NCBI GenBank assembly: GCA_029974035.1
Contig: JARKQG010000097.1
Location: forward strand, 1-21,059
DNA: 21,059 nucleotides
Origin: Eubacteriales bacterium
GTDB taxonomy: Bacteria > Bacillota_A > Clostridia > Christensenellales > Aristaeellaceae
Direction of reading: 5' to 3'
Shown here: piece after piece, positions 7,122 to 14,442 of the stretch
Numbering within the stretch: position 1 is the first letter of the stretch
Layout: every line of letters starts with the position of its first letter
Notes under the pieces: generated by a model
What the model was told of the DNA's origin: nothing
What the model saw: only the letters and a program-made list of their open reading frames with translations
The model's database searches: none
Made by a program: the position numbers and the translations under genes

Positions 7122-8081
7122 TCAGTCCTCCTCGTCCTCGTCCATCCGGTAGGCGCCGCCGCGGGCTTCGGCCAGTTTGATGCGCGGGTCGATGACGCCG
7201 TAGAGGATGTCGACGATCAGGTTTGCCGCCACCAGGAAAACGCCGTAGAAGGCGGTCATGCCCAGAACCATCGTGTAGTCCAGGTCATTGATGGACTGCA
7301 CGTAGAACTTGCCCATGCCGGGGATGGCGTAAATACGCTCCAGCACGAACGTGCCGGTCAGCACCGCGGCGGTGGTCGGCCCCATGATGGTCACGATGGG
7401 CAGGATGGCGTTGCGGAGCTCGTGCCGCCAGATGATCTGCCGGGGCGAAAGCCCCTTGGCGCGGGCGGTGAGGATGTAGTCCTGATGGGTGACCTCCAGC
7501 ATGCTGGAGCGCATCAGGCGGGTGATCAGCGCCAGCGTGTACAGGCTCAGCGCGATCACCGGCAGGATCATGTGCCGCCAACTTTCCCACTGGGCCGCGG
7601 GCAGCCATTTGAGCTTGATGGAAAACACCAGCTGCAATATGGTGCCGATGATGAAGTCGGGCATGGAGATGCCGATGATGGCGATCAGTACGCAGATGAT
7701 ATCCAGCGCCTTGCCCGCCTTCTGGGCCGCCATGGTGCCGAGAAAGAGGCCTACCGACAGCGCCAACAAAAGCGCCCGGACGCCCAGGCCCGCGGAATAG
7801 GGGAATGTCTGCGCGATGGTGGAATTGACGGTTCTGCCCGGGTATTTGAGGGACACCCCCAGATCGCCGTGCAGGAGGTTCCCCACGTAGGTCAGCCACT
7901 GCTGCCAGAGGGGCTTGTCCAGGCCGTAATAGGTCATCATCTTGTCGCGGATCGCCTGATTCGTCTTTTCGCTGATGAACGGATCCCCCGGTAGCATGCG
8001 AACCAGCGCGAAGATGATCGTGATCAGCACCACCACGGTGACGAGCGCGATCACGGTTCGCTTCAGAATGTATCGGAGCAT
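7122..8081 (-). CDS. oppB: Oligopeptide ABC transporter permease OppB
   Basis: A 319-residue permease. It starts with MLRYILKRTVIALVTVVV and the LPGDPF segment typical of DppB/OppB, then YGLDKPLWQQWLTYVGNLLHGDLG. The EAA loop is TARAKGLSPRQIIWRHELRN. Six membrane helices are expected, with the conserved GTFVLERIYAIPGMGKF near the C-terminus. The acidic tail DEDEED is unusual but is partly dictated by the overlapping ribosome binding site of oppC. AGGAGG lies 8 nt before the ATG. It is separated from oppA by a 154-nt gap filled with two strong hairpins, and probably shares the oppA promoter by read-through. Confidence 0.95.
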   Translation of the reverse strand: MLRYILKRTVIALVTVVVLITIIFALVRMLPGDPFISEKTNQAIRDKMMTYYGLDKPLWQQWLTYVGNLLHGDLGVSLKYPGRTVNSTIAQTFPYSAGLGVRALLLALSVGLFLGTMAAQKAGKALDIICVLIAIIGISMPDFIIGTILQLVFSIKLKWLPAAQWESWRHMILPVIALSLYTLALITRLMRSSMLEVTHQDYILTARAKGLSPRQIIWRHELRNAILPIVTIMGPTTAAVLTGTFVLERIYAIPGMGKFYVQSINDLDYTMVLGMTAFYGVFLVAANLIVDILYGVIDPRIKLAEARGGAYRMDEDEED

Positions 8082-8139
8082 CGGTTCAACCTCCTGACGG
8101 CGTCAACCGCGGGCATTTCTTTCAGGCGGGCGGCTTTTC

Positions 8140-8187
8140 CTCCGGAGCTTTGAAAAATCCCGGAAGGGTTTTCCCAAAGCTCCGGAG
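8140..8187 (-). repeat. Long hairpin in the oppA-oppB gap
   Basis: CTCCGGAGCTTTG (8140-8152) and CAAAGCTCCGGAG (8175-8187) form a perfect 13-bp stem, extended inside by A/T pairs and CCC/GGG. No T tract follows on the minus strand, so it is not a classical terminator. It probably protects or processes the oppA message, or is a copy of an interspersed palindrome. Confidence 0.7.
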
Positions 8188-8209
8188 CCGGAGGCTGAGC
8201 CTCCGGCTC
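8185..8209 (-). repeat. Second hairpin directly after oppA
   Basis: GAGCCGGAGGC (8185-8195) and GCCTCCGGCTC (8199-8209) form a perfect 11-bp stem with a 3-nt loop. It shares 3 nt with the adjacent longer hairpin and lies 26 nt beyond the oppA stop codon. Function unproven; mRNA stabilisation of the binding-protein cistron is the likeliest role. Confidence 0.7.
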
Positions 8210-8235
8210 GCAAAGCCCGCGTTGCGGTTTTAATC

Positions 8236-9879
8236 TTATTCCACGAAGTAAGCGTAGGAGAAGTCCAGGTCGCTGCCCAGGTAGAAGCGCACCACGCCCT
8301 TGAGCTTCTCGCTGATGGCATAGGGCACCTGGCGCACCTGCAGCGGCACGATGCCGGCCTCATCCATCAGAATCTGCTCCGCCTCAGCGTACATGGCAAG
8401 GCGCGTCTTTTCGTCGGCGAAGGTGTTGGCGGTGTTGACCAGTTCGTCATACCGCGCGTTCGAGAACTTGCCGCCGTTCTGGGAGTTGGTGGACACGAAG
8501 TAGGAGAGGTAGGTGTAGGGATCGTTGTAATCGGGCATCCAGCCGGCGTAGACCAGGTCAAAGTCGCCGGACACGCGGTCGGCCAGCATCGCCTTGTAGG
8601 TGACGGGCTCGACTTCCACCTTGATGCCCAGCGTGCGCTGCCACTGATCCTGGCAGTTTTCGCCGATGAGCTTGTTGGAAGCGGTGTCGGAGATCTTCAG
8701 CTTGATGGAAATCTGGGACGGATCGGTGATGCCCAGCGCGTCCATGGCCTTTTTCAGGTGCTCGGCGGCCTTGTCCGGCTCCGCGGTGGTCTTGTACACG
8801 TCAATGGGGTACTGCTCGGTGTAGTAGCCGCCGTCCGCGCCGGCCACCAGCGGCAGCACGAAGCGGGTCGCCGGGGCGTAGAGCCCGTTGGTGGCGATGG
8901 CCACGTACTCCTCGCGGTCCAGCGCGTAGTTGAGCGCCAGGCGGAAGTCCTGGTTGCCCAGGATGGGGTTGGTTGCGGAGGCGATGTTGATGCAGTACCA
9001 GTCCACCGCGCCCGAGGCGTAGGAGGTCACCACGGCGCCGGGCAGCTGGCTCGGGTCGGCCAGGTAGTTGGGCGCGATGGCCACGGGGATGTCCGCCAGG
9101 TCCAGCTCGCCCGTTTCAAACATGGAGAAGGCGGCCTCGGCTTCCATGATCAGAATGTTCACGGAGCTGAGCTTGATGGCGGCGCGGTTCCAGTAGTTTT
9201 CGTTGGGCACCATCTTGATGGACTGGTCCACCTGGTACTCGGTCACGGTGAAGGGGCCGTTGGTGAGCATGGAATTGGCGTCCATCGCGTACTGGTCGCC
9301 GTACTTTTCCACCAGCTCCTGCTTGACCGGGTAGAAGCAGGGCATGTCCAGAAAGCCCAGGTAGTAGGGGGCCGGCGTGGCGAACTCGATCACGAAGGTG
9401 GCGTCGTCCGGCGCGGACACGCCCAGCTGATCCAGCGGGAGCTTGCCGTCCATGACGTCGGCGGCGTTCTTGATCTCGTAGAGCACCCAGCTGTAGCTGT
9501 AGCCCTTGGAGGGATCGGCCAGGCGGCGGAAGGCGTAGACGAAGTCGCTGGCCGTCAGCGGCGTACCGTCGGACCAGCAGGCGCCCGGGCGAAGGTGGAA
9601 GGTCATCTTGAGGTTGTCCTCGGCCACTTCCCAGCTCTCCGCGACGCCGGGGGTCACCTGGCCCTCGTGGGTGCGCACCAGGCCCTCGCCGATGCCCTTC
9701 ATCACCACGTAGGACGGGGCGGCGTTGAACTGCTGCGGATCAATCGTCGGAACGGAGGGCAGGGAGAAGGTCAGGTCCTGATCCGCGCTGAGGGTTTCGG
9801 CGGACTGCGCCTCCGCGAAGGCGGCGGGCGCCGCCAGCGTCAAAAGGAGCGTCAGAAGGAGACATAGGGTCTTTCGCAT
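8236..9879 (-). CDS. oppA: Oligopeptide-binding protein OppA (SBP family 5)
   Basis: A 547-residue extracytoplasmic peptide-binding protein. Residues 1-22 are a signal peptide (MRKTLC, hydrophobic core, AAFA then EAQS) with a signal-peptidase-I type site. No lipobox Cys follows the hydrophobic core, although most Gram-positive binding proteins are lipoproteins. Family-5 signatures include TFHLRPGACWSDGTPLTASD and FVYAFRR (about 94-120), NGPFTVTEY, NENYW, and a C-terminal DLVYAGWMPDYNDPYTYL. It binds peptides and delivers them to OppBC. The start is ATG at 9879 with GGAGG 10 nt upstream. It is first in the oppABCD transcript, followed by hairpins that could keep its mRNA more abundant than the permease part. 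Confidence 0.95.
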   Translation of the reverse strand: MRKTLCLLLTLLLTLAAPAAFAEAQSAETLSADQDLTFSLPSVPTIDPQQFNAAPSYVVMKGIGEGLVRTHEGQVTPGVAESWEVAEDNLKMTFHLRPGACWSDGTPLTASDFVYAFRRLADPSKGYSYSWVLYEIKNAADVMDGKLPLDQLGVSAPDDATFVIEFATPAPYYLGFLDMPCFYPVKQELVEKYGDQYAMDANSMLTNGPFTVTEYQVDQSIKMVPNENYWNRAAIKLSSVNILIMEAEAAFSMFETGELDLADIPVAIAPNYLADPSQLPGAVVTSYASGAVDWYCINIASATNPILGNQDFRLALNYALDREEYVAIATNGLYAPATRFVLPLVAGADGGYYTEQYPIDVYKTTAEPDKAAEHLKKAMDALGITDPSQISIKLKISDTASNKLIGENCQDQWQRTLGIKVEVEPVTYKAMLADRVSGDFDLVYAGWMPDYNDPYTYLSYFVSTNSQNGGKFSNARYDELVNTANTFADEKTRLAMYAEAEQILMDEAGIVPLQVRQVPYAISEKLKGVVRFYLGSDLDFSYAYFVE

Positions 9880-10021
9880 GGGTCCGATTCCTCCCTTTTC
9901 TCATGGACTTTCCATATTCCAGCGATACGCCGTCCGGGCGTGCCGCGCGTATGGCCGCCAATCCGCCGGATTCCATGGGGATGAATTGCAGCTTTGAAAT
10001 GTTGAAATATGCGTTTGAATC

Positions 10022-10049
10022 ATTATATCACAAAAAGGTCGGAATTCAA
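10022..10049 (-). promoter_or_regulatory. Promoter of oppABCD
   Basis: On the minus strand TTGAAT (10049-10044), a 16-nt spacer and TATAAT (10027-10022), the latter preceded by TGTGA. The predicted leader to oppA is about 135 nt. An inverted repeat lies just upstream of the -35. Confidence 0.75.
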
Positions 10050-10057
10050 GCCAAATG

Positions 10058-10080
10058 GCAAAATGTCACAAACATTTTGC
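10058..10080. promoter_or_regulatory. Operator-like inverted repeat between oppA and oppF
   Basis: GCAAAATGT, 5 nt, ACATTTTGC: a perfect 9-bp inverted repeat centred about 55 bp upstream of the predicted oppA start site, where an activator or an upstream-bound repressor would sit. A related odd palindrome GCAAATTTTGC occurs at 10121-10131, and ATTTTGCAGG appears twice (10074-10083 and 10125-10134). The AT-rich motif stands out against the GC-rich background. The regulator is unknown. The whole oppA-oppF gap (9880-10303) otherwise holds only the two promoters. Confidence 0.55.
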
Positions 10081-10216
10081 AGGGTCAAACGGGCATCGGC
10101 TGCGTATTTTGACGAGGAGCGCAAATTTTGCAGGATTGGTGCCCAAAAATGTGCGCGGCGGCGGCGTCCGCGCGTTTCGCCGGGGTGAAAGTACCGGCGA
10201 ATTTCGGAAAACGCGC

Positions 10217-10245
10217 TTTACTTTGAAAAACGCCTGTGATAGAAT
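10217..10245 (+). promoter_or_regulatory. Promoter of oppF
   Basis: TTTACT (10217-10222), a 17-nt spacer and TAGAAT (10240-10245), with a leader of about 50 nt to the oppF start. It shows that oppF is expressed separately from oppABCD. Confidence 0.65.
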
Positions 10246-10303
10246 TTCTGAAAAAGCCCGAGTGCGGCCGCGCCGCCGGACGGGCGGGGGGAGGAAGGCC
10301 GGT

Positions 10304-11392
10304 ATGGCAGCCGAAAGCGCCCGCGCGCTGGTGGAGGTACGGCACCTGAAAAAGTACTTTCCGGTGGGGAAACTGCGCCTGAAGGCGGTGGACGACGTCA
10401 GCTTCGCCATCCGCCCGCAGGAGACCTTCGGCCTGGTGGGCGAATCGGGCTGCGGCAAGTCCACCATCGGGCGCACGCTGGTCCGGCTGTACGAGCCCAC
10501 CGAAGGGGAGATCCGCTTCGACGGCCGGGACATCACGCACCTGGACAAGGCGGGCCGCAAGGCCTACACCCGGGAAGTGCAGATGATCTTCCAGGACCCC
10601 TACGCGTCGCTGGACGGCCGCATGACCGTGGGCGACATCATCGGCGAGGGGCTGGACACCCACTTTCGCCTGTCCGCCGCCGAGCGGCAGCAGGCCATCC
10701 ACGAGGCGCTGGCCAAGGTGGGTCTGTCGCGGGAGCACGCCAGCCGCTTCCCCCATGAGTTTTCCGGCGGCCAGCGCCAGCGCATCGGCATCGCGCGCTC
10801 GCTGGTGATCCGGCCCCGCTTCATCGTGTGCGACGAGCCGATCTCCGCGCTGGACGTGTCCATCCAGGCCCAGGTGGTCAACCTTCTGCAGGAACTGCAG
10901 CGGGAGATGGGCCTGACGTACCTTTTCATCGCCCACGATCTTTCGATGGTGAAGAACATCTCCGACCGCGTGATGGTCATGTACCTGGGCCGCGCGGTGG
11001 AGCTGGCCGACAGCCTGGAGCTGTACAAAAACCCTCAGCATCCGTATACGAAGGCGCTTTTTTCCGCCATCCCCGTGGCGGACCCGGACTATGAGCGCGA
11101 GCGCCACAGGATCCTTTTGAAGGGCGACGTGCCCAGCCCCATATCGCCCCCCTCCGGCTGCCGATTCCGCCGCCGCTGCTCCCACGCGATGCCCGTGTGC
11201 AAGGAGGCCGCGCCCCAGATGCGGGAAATCGCCCCCGGCCACTTCTGCGCGTGCCACCTGCACGGCCAATACGGGGCGCAGCCGCCCAAAAAACGCCCCC
11301 GGCCCAGAAGGGACCGGGGGTTTACCGCGTCACAATGCCGCCGCCGAGGCACTCGTCCGCCCGGTAAAACACCGTGGACTGGCCGGGGGTGA
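10304..11392 (+). CDS. oppF: Oligopeptide ABC transporter ATP-binding protein OppF
   Basis: A 362-residue ABC ATPase of the OppF/DppF type: [13 protein letters not shown] start, Walker A GESGCGKS (46-53), Q-loop FQDPYASL (Q97), signature FSGGQRQR (153-160), Walker B IVCDEP (D177, E178), switch H211, and the C-terminal peptide-transporter domain with [14 protein letters not shown] and later CAC. It pairs with OppD to drive peptide import. The start is ATG at 10304 with GGAGG 9 nt upstream; an in-frame extension of 83 codons upstream crosses the promoter and is rejected. Family members end near the CHL segment (about residue 320), but no stop codon occurs until 11392. This adds a basic, Pro-rich tail of about 42 residues that reads through the mnmA terminator and overlaps the 3' end of mnmA by 71 bp. 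Unlike common oppABCDF operons, it is divergent from oppA. Confidence 0.93.
   Translation: MAAESARALVEVRHLKKYFPVGKLRLKAVDDVSFAIRPQETFGLVGESGCGKSTIGRTLVRLYEPTEGEIRFDGRDITHLDKAGRKAYTREVQMIFQDPYASLDGRMTVGDIIGEGLDTHFRLSAAERQQAIHEALAKVGLSREHASRFPHEFSGGQRQRIGIARSLVIRPRFIVCDEPISALDVSIQAQVVNLLQELQREMGLTYLFIAHDLSMVKNISDRVMVMYLGRAVELADSLELYKNPQHPYTKALFSAIPVADPDYERERHRILLKGDVPSPISPPSGCRFRRRCSHAMPVCKEAAPQMREIAPGHFCACHLHGQYGAQPPKKRPRPRRDRGFTASQCRRRGTRPPGKTPWTGRG
11288..11320 (-). terminator. Terminator of mnmA, inside the oppF coding tail
   Basis: CCCCCGG (11320-11314) pairs with CCGGGGG (11302-11296), with an inner CCC/GGG helix across a bulged base and a 4-nt loop, followed on the minus strand by CG and TTTTTT (11293-11288). 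It begins 2 nt past the mnmA stop. On the plus strand only TTT follows, so it acts mainly leftward. Confidence 0.88.
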
Positions 11393-12386
11393 CGGCGCGC
11401 TGGGGCCGATCGAACCGGACGAGGACATCGCCCCCGTCCACCAGAATGCGCGCGCCCTGGAGCGCCTGGCGATGGCGCAGCCGCGCGCGGACGCAAAGCC
11501 ACTGCCCGGGCGAAACCGGCGGCGCGCCGGCAATCCAGGTGGCGGCCTCCAGGCGCGATTCAGCGGAATAGAGGCGCGGCGAATCCGCCCGCTGGTCCAC
11601 CACCAGCACGTTGCGGGCGAGGTCCTTGTCCACCACGTACCAGCGCCCGCCCTCGCCGCCGATGCCCAGGCCCCGGCGCTGGCCGGGGGTGTAGTACATC
11701 AGCCCCTCATGGCGGCCCACCACGCGGCCGTCCACGTCCCGGATCTCGCCGGGCTGGGCGGGCAGGTAGGTTTTCAGAAACGCGCGGAAGTTGCGCTCGC
11801 CGATGAAGCAGACGCCGGTGGAATCCTTCTTTTCCGACGTGCGCAGCCCCGCTTCCCGGGCCACGGCGCGCACCTCGGCCTTGGTCATATCGCCCACGGG
11901 AAAGCGGGCCATCTTCAGCTGCGGCTGGCTGAGCATGTAGAGAAAGTAGGTCTGGTCCTTGTCCGGGTCGGCGCTGAGAAGGAGCCGCGCCCGGCCCTCC
12001 GCCGCGTCGGTGCGCGCGAAGTGGCCGGTGGCCAGCTTCTCCGCGCCCAGCTTTTGGGCAAAGTCCTTCAGCGCGCTGAACTTGATTTCGCGGTTGCACA
12101 ATACGTCCGGGTTGGGGGTGCGGCCGCGGCGGTATTCCTCCAGAAAGTGGGAAAACACCCGGTCCATGTACTCCCTTTGAAAGTTGACGGCGTAGTAGGG
12201 GATGCCGATCTGGTCGCACACGCGGCGCACGTCCGCCCAATCCCGCTCGGCGGTGCAAACGCCCGTGTCGTCCTTTTCGTCCCAGTTGTTCATGAATACG
12301 CCGATGACCTCGTGGCCCTCGCGCTTCAAAAGAAGCGCCGCCACCGACGAATCCACGCCCCCCGACATGCCCACGACGATGCGCAT
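11322..12386 (-). CDS. mnmA: tRNA-specific 2-thiouridylase MnmA
   Basis: A 354-residue enzyme that makes 2-thiouridine at wobble position 34 of Lys, Glu and Gln tRNAs. N-terminal PP-loop ATPase motif SGGVDSS (8-14); catalytic Cys97 in [14 protein letters not shown] (120-124); [12 protein letters not shown] (143-154); second catalytic Cys193 in DSTGVCFIG; and [10 protein letters not shown] in the C-terminal part. The two Cys align with E. coli C102 and C199. The start is ATG at 12386 with GGGAGG 6 nt upstream; the frame is open for another 154 codons, but that is a shadow of the upstream gene. It is 11 nt downstream of the flavodoxin-fold gene and shares its promoter. Its 3' end overlaps that of convergent oppF. 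Confidence 0.96.
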   Translation of the reverse strand: MRIVVGMSGGVDSSVAALLLKREGHEVIGVFMNNWDEKDDTGVCTAERDWADVRRVCDQIGIPYYAVNFQREYMDRVFSHFLEEYRRGRTPNPDVLCNREIKFSALKDFAQKLGAEKLATGHFARTDAAEGRARLLLSADPDKDQTYFLYMLSQPQLKMARFPVGDMTKAEVRAVAREAGLRTSEKKDSTGVCFIGERNFRAFLKTYLPAQPGEIRDVDGRVVGRHEGLMYYTPGQRRGLGIGGEGGRWYVVDKDLARNVLVVDQRADSPRLYSAESRLEAATWIAGAPPVSPGQWLCVRARLRHRQALQGARILVDGGDVLVRFDRPQRAVTPGQSTVFYRADECLGGGIVTR

Positions 12387-12397
12387 GCTCCGCCTCC

Positions 12398-12832
12398 CTA
12401 CGCCCGCCCGGCCGCCTTCAGCGCGGCCCTGGCGAAGGCGCGGGCGTCCTCGAGCTGCGCGGGCGTCGGCCCGCGCCCCAAAATGCCGCGCATCGGCGCG
12501 GAAAAGGCGTCCTCCAGTACCGCGATCCCCCGGATCGTAAGCGCCCCGCGCATCTGCGCCAGGGCCTCGCCGCGGCCCGCGCCGCAGTGAAACAGCGCGG
12601 CGCGCTTCGCGCGGGACGGGTTCAGCGACTCGATGAAGGACAGCGTCACCCGGTCGGCGCGCAGCCCCTCGCAGCCCAGAAACATCAATTCCAGGTTCTC
12701 GGGCATGTATGCCGGCAGCAGCGATTCCATCGGGCAGCCCACCGCGCCCGCCACGGCCTCCGCCACGGCCTCGGCCCAGCCCTTCTGGCTCATGTAGTAG
12801 ACCCTTGAGCGCATCGAAACACCCCGCTTCAT
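12398..12832 (-). CDS. Flavodoxin-fold family protein
   Basis: A 144-residue protein resembling small flavodoxin-like proteins. The first strand and loop RVYYMSQKGWAEAVAEAVA sit where flavodoxins have the FMN-phosphate loop (Y-S-x-T-G-N-T). Here Ser15 and Gly18 remain, but the usual Thr is Lys17 and the next hydroxyl residues are Trp19/Ala20, so FMN binding is doubtful. Later LELMFLGCEGLRADRVTLSFIESL and KRAALFHCGAGRGEALAQM fit the beta-3/beta-4 positions of the fold. Start: ATG at 12832 has GGAG 8 nt upstream; an ATG at 12814 would begin directly before the first strand and fits the predicted transcription start better, so the first six residues are uncertain. It is co-transcribed with mnmA 11 nt downstream; any link to tRNA thiolation is speculative. 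Confidence 0.7.
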   Translation of the reverse strand: MKRGVSMRSRVYYMSQKGWAEAVAEAVAGAVGCPMESLLPAYMPENLELMFLGCEGLRADRVTLSFIESLNPSRAKRAALFHCGAGRGEALAQMRGALTIRGIAVLEDAFSAPMRGILGRGPTPAQLEDARAFARAALKAAGRA

Positions 12833-12850
12833 GGCGTGCTCTCCGCACTC

Positions 12851-12879
12851 ATGATAGCGGGGGGATGTAATATCCACAA
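12851..12879 (-). promoter_or_regulatory. Promoter of the flavodoxin-mnmA unit
   Basis: On the minus strand TTGTGG (12879-12874), a 17-nt spacer and TATCAT (12856-12851). The predicted start near 12844 lies very close to the first possible start codon and supports the alternative ATG at 12814. Confidence 0.6.
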
Positions 12880-12946
12880 GAAGGGCGTTGTTATTTCACA
12901 TAAAATTCAAAAATTACGCCGCGTGCCGCAACAGGAAACCCTAAAA

Positions 12947-14257
12947 TCAGACAAATTCGTTGTAAATTGCGCGAACGGCCTTCTCGAATTCTTCGATATC
13001 GACGCCCACGATGATGTTGAGCTCGCTGGAGCCCTGGTCGATCATGCGCACGTTGACCTCGGCCTTGGCCAGCGCGCCGAAGAGCCGCGCGGCGGTGCCC
13101 TTCTGGCGCACCATGCCGCGGCCTACGGTGGCGATCAGCGCCAGGCCGCCGCTCAGCTCGATGGAATCCGGGTGGCAGGTTTCCTCGATGCGCTGTAGCA
13201 CCTGGTCGCGCCGGCCCATGAGCTCACCGTCGGCCAGGATTACGCACATGGTGTCGATGCCGGTGGGCAGGTGCTCAAAGGACATGCCAAAATCCTCAAT
13301 GGATTGCAGCACCCGCCGGCCGAAGCCGATCTCGCTGTTCATCATCGCCTTTTCGATGGTGAGCAGCGTAAAGTTTTTGTGGCCCGCGATGCCGGTGATG
13401 ATGGTGTCCGCGGGGCACTCCTCGCCCCGGACGACGATCATGGTGCCGGGATGCTCGGGGTGGAAGGTGTTGCGGATGTTGGTGGGGATGCCGGCCTTGC
13501 GCACCGGGAAGATGCTGTCCTCGTGGAGCACCGTGGCGCCCATGTAGGAGAGCTCCCGGAGCTCCCGGTAGGTGAGCCGGGCGATGGGGCGCGGGTTTTC
13601 GACGATGCGCGGATCGGCCATCAAAAAGCCGGATACGTCCGTCCAGTTCTCGTACAGGTCCGCGGAGGCCGCCCGGGCCACCACCGCGCCGGAGATGTCC
13701 GAGCCGCCGCGGGAAAAGGTGCGGATCTCGCCGTTGGGCAGCGAACCGAAAAAGCCGGGAATCACCGCGCGCTCGTGCCTTTCCAGCCGTTCGGCCAGGA
13801 GCTGGTTGGTCCACTCGCTGGCGAAGTGGCCCTGGCGGTCAAACTTGAACACCTCCGCCGGGTCGATGAAGTCCCAGCCCATCAGCTTCGCCAGAATCAG
13901 CCCGGAAAAGTACTCGCCGCGGCTGGCGGCGTAATCGGGGCTGCCGCCGGCGATGGCCTGGCAGGCTTCGTCCAGCATCGGGGTCAGGTTGAAATCGAGG
14001 CCCAGATCCTGCGCGATGCCGCAAAAGCGCGCGGCGATTTTGTCAAACACGTCGGCGTAGGGCTCCTTGCGCTGCGCCAGGCGGTAGCACTGGTAGAGCA
14101 TGTCGGTGATCTTGACATCCTCGGGGGAGCGCTTGCCCGGCGCGGAGGGCACCACGTACCGCCGGTCGGGATCGGAGCGCAGGATGTCCCGCACCCGCAG
14201 GAACGCGCCCGCGTCGGCCAGCGAAGTGCCGCCGAATTTTGCCACCTTGATGCCCAT
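12947..14257 (-). CDS. lysC: Aspartate kinase
   Basis: A 436-residue monofunctional aspartokinase, which phosphorylates aspartate as the first step to Lys, Thr, Met and diaminopimelate. The N-terminal kinase domain has KVAKFGGTS (4-12), SAPGKRSPEDVKITDML, RGEYFSG, FSRGGSDISGA and the regulatory-proximal LTYRELRELSYMGATVLHED. The last 150 or so residues form two ACT-type domains (FTLLTIEKAMMNSEIGFGRRVL, then LALIATVGRGMVRQKGTAARLF and VRMIDQGSSELNIIVGV), so feedback inhibition by an amino acid is expected. The start is ATG at 14257; a TTG five codons earlier is possible, but the family start is the MGIKVAKFGG form. The ribosome binding site is a poor G-run (GGGGGA, 7 nt spacing). It is probably monocistronic from a near-consensus promoter. 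No terminator is visible before the next promoter. Confidence 0.94.
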   Translation of the reverse strand: MGIKVAKFGGTSLADAGAFLRVRDILRSDPDRRYVVPSAPGKRSPEDVKITDMLYQCYRLAQRKEPYADVFDKIAARFCGIAQDLGLDFNLTPMLDEACQAIAGGSPDYAASRGEYFSGLILAKLMGWDFIDPAEVFKFDRQGHFASEWTNQLLAERLERHERAVIPGFFGSLPNGEIRTFSRGGSDISGAVVARAASADLYENWTDVSGFLMADPRIVENPRPIARLTYRELRELSYMGATVLHEDSIFPVRKAGIPTNIRNTFHPEHPGTMIVVRGEECPADTIITGIAGHKNFTLLTIEKAMMNSEIGFGRRVLQSIEDFGMSFEHLPTGIDTMCVILADGELMGRRDQVLQRIEETCHPDSIELSGGLALIATVGRGMVRQKGTAARLFGALAKAEVNVRMIDQGSSELNIIVGVDIEEFEKAVRAIYNEFV

Positions 14258-14289
14258 CCAGCATTCCCCCAACAGCGTAATTGCAAAAT

Positions 14290-14318
14290 ATTATACGAAC
14301 GCGGTTTGGCCGCGTCAA
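14290..14318 (-). promoter_or_regulatory. Promoter of lysC with a palindromic spacer
   Basis: On the minus strand TTGACG (14318-14313), a 17-nt spacer and TATAAT (14295-14290). The inverted repeat ACGCGG-5-CCGCGT (14299-14315) fills the spacer and touches the -35, a position where a bound repressor would block polymerase. The regulator is unknown. Confidence 0.85.
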
Positions 14319-14387
14319 GGCAGTTTCTGTTTTTTATCTTATGTAGAATGCGCCGAAAAAAACGCGGCGCGAATGCGCGGCGCGCGG

Positions 14388-14422
14388 CGCATAAAGCGGG
14401 AGGGCCCATTTTGGGCCCTCCC
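14388..14422 (-). terminator. Terminator region of the htrA gene
   Basis: A perfect 11-bp stem, GGGAGGGCCCA with TGGGCCCTCCC (14398-14422), with a 3-nt loop about 20 nt after the htrA stop codon. On the minus strand it is followed only by GCTTTAT. A run of seven T after further GC-rich sequence (14362-14356) may give a second termination point. Confidence 0.65.
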
Positions 14423-14442
14423 GGAGCGGGGAATTTGCCGGA

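Noticed and set aside
8758..9867. 369-codon frame antisense to oppA
   Set aside because: Gly/Val/His-rich shadow of a well-supported binding-protein gene.
10055..10303. N-terminal extension of OppF by 83 residues
   Set aside because: It would run through the oppF promoter and has no family match; the ATG at 10304 has GGAGG at proper spacing.
10085..11269. Long frame antisense to oppF
   Set aside because: Shadow frame; oppF has every ABC ATPase motif in order.
11322..12848. 508-residue MnmA with a 154-residue N-terminal extension
   Set aside because: The extension is Arg/Gly/Ala-rich shadow of the overlapping flavodoxin-fold gene; the ATG at 12386 has a good ribosome binding site and the family N-terminus.
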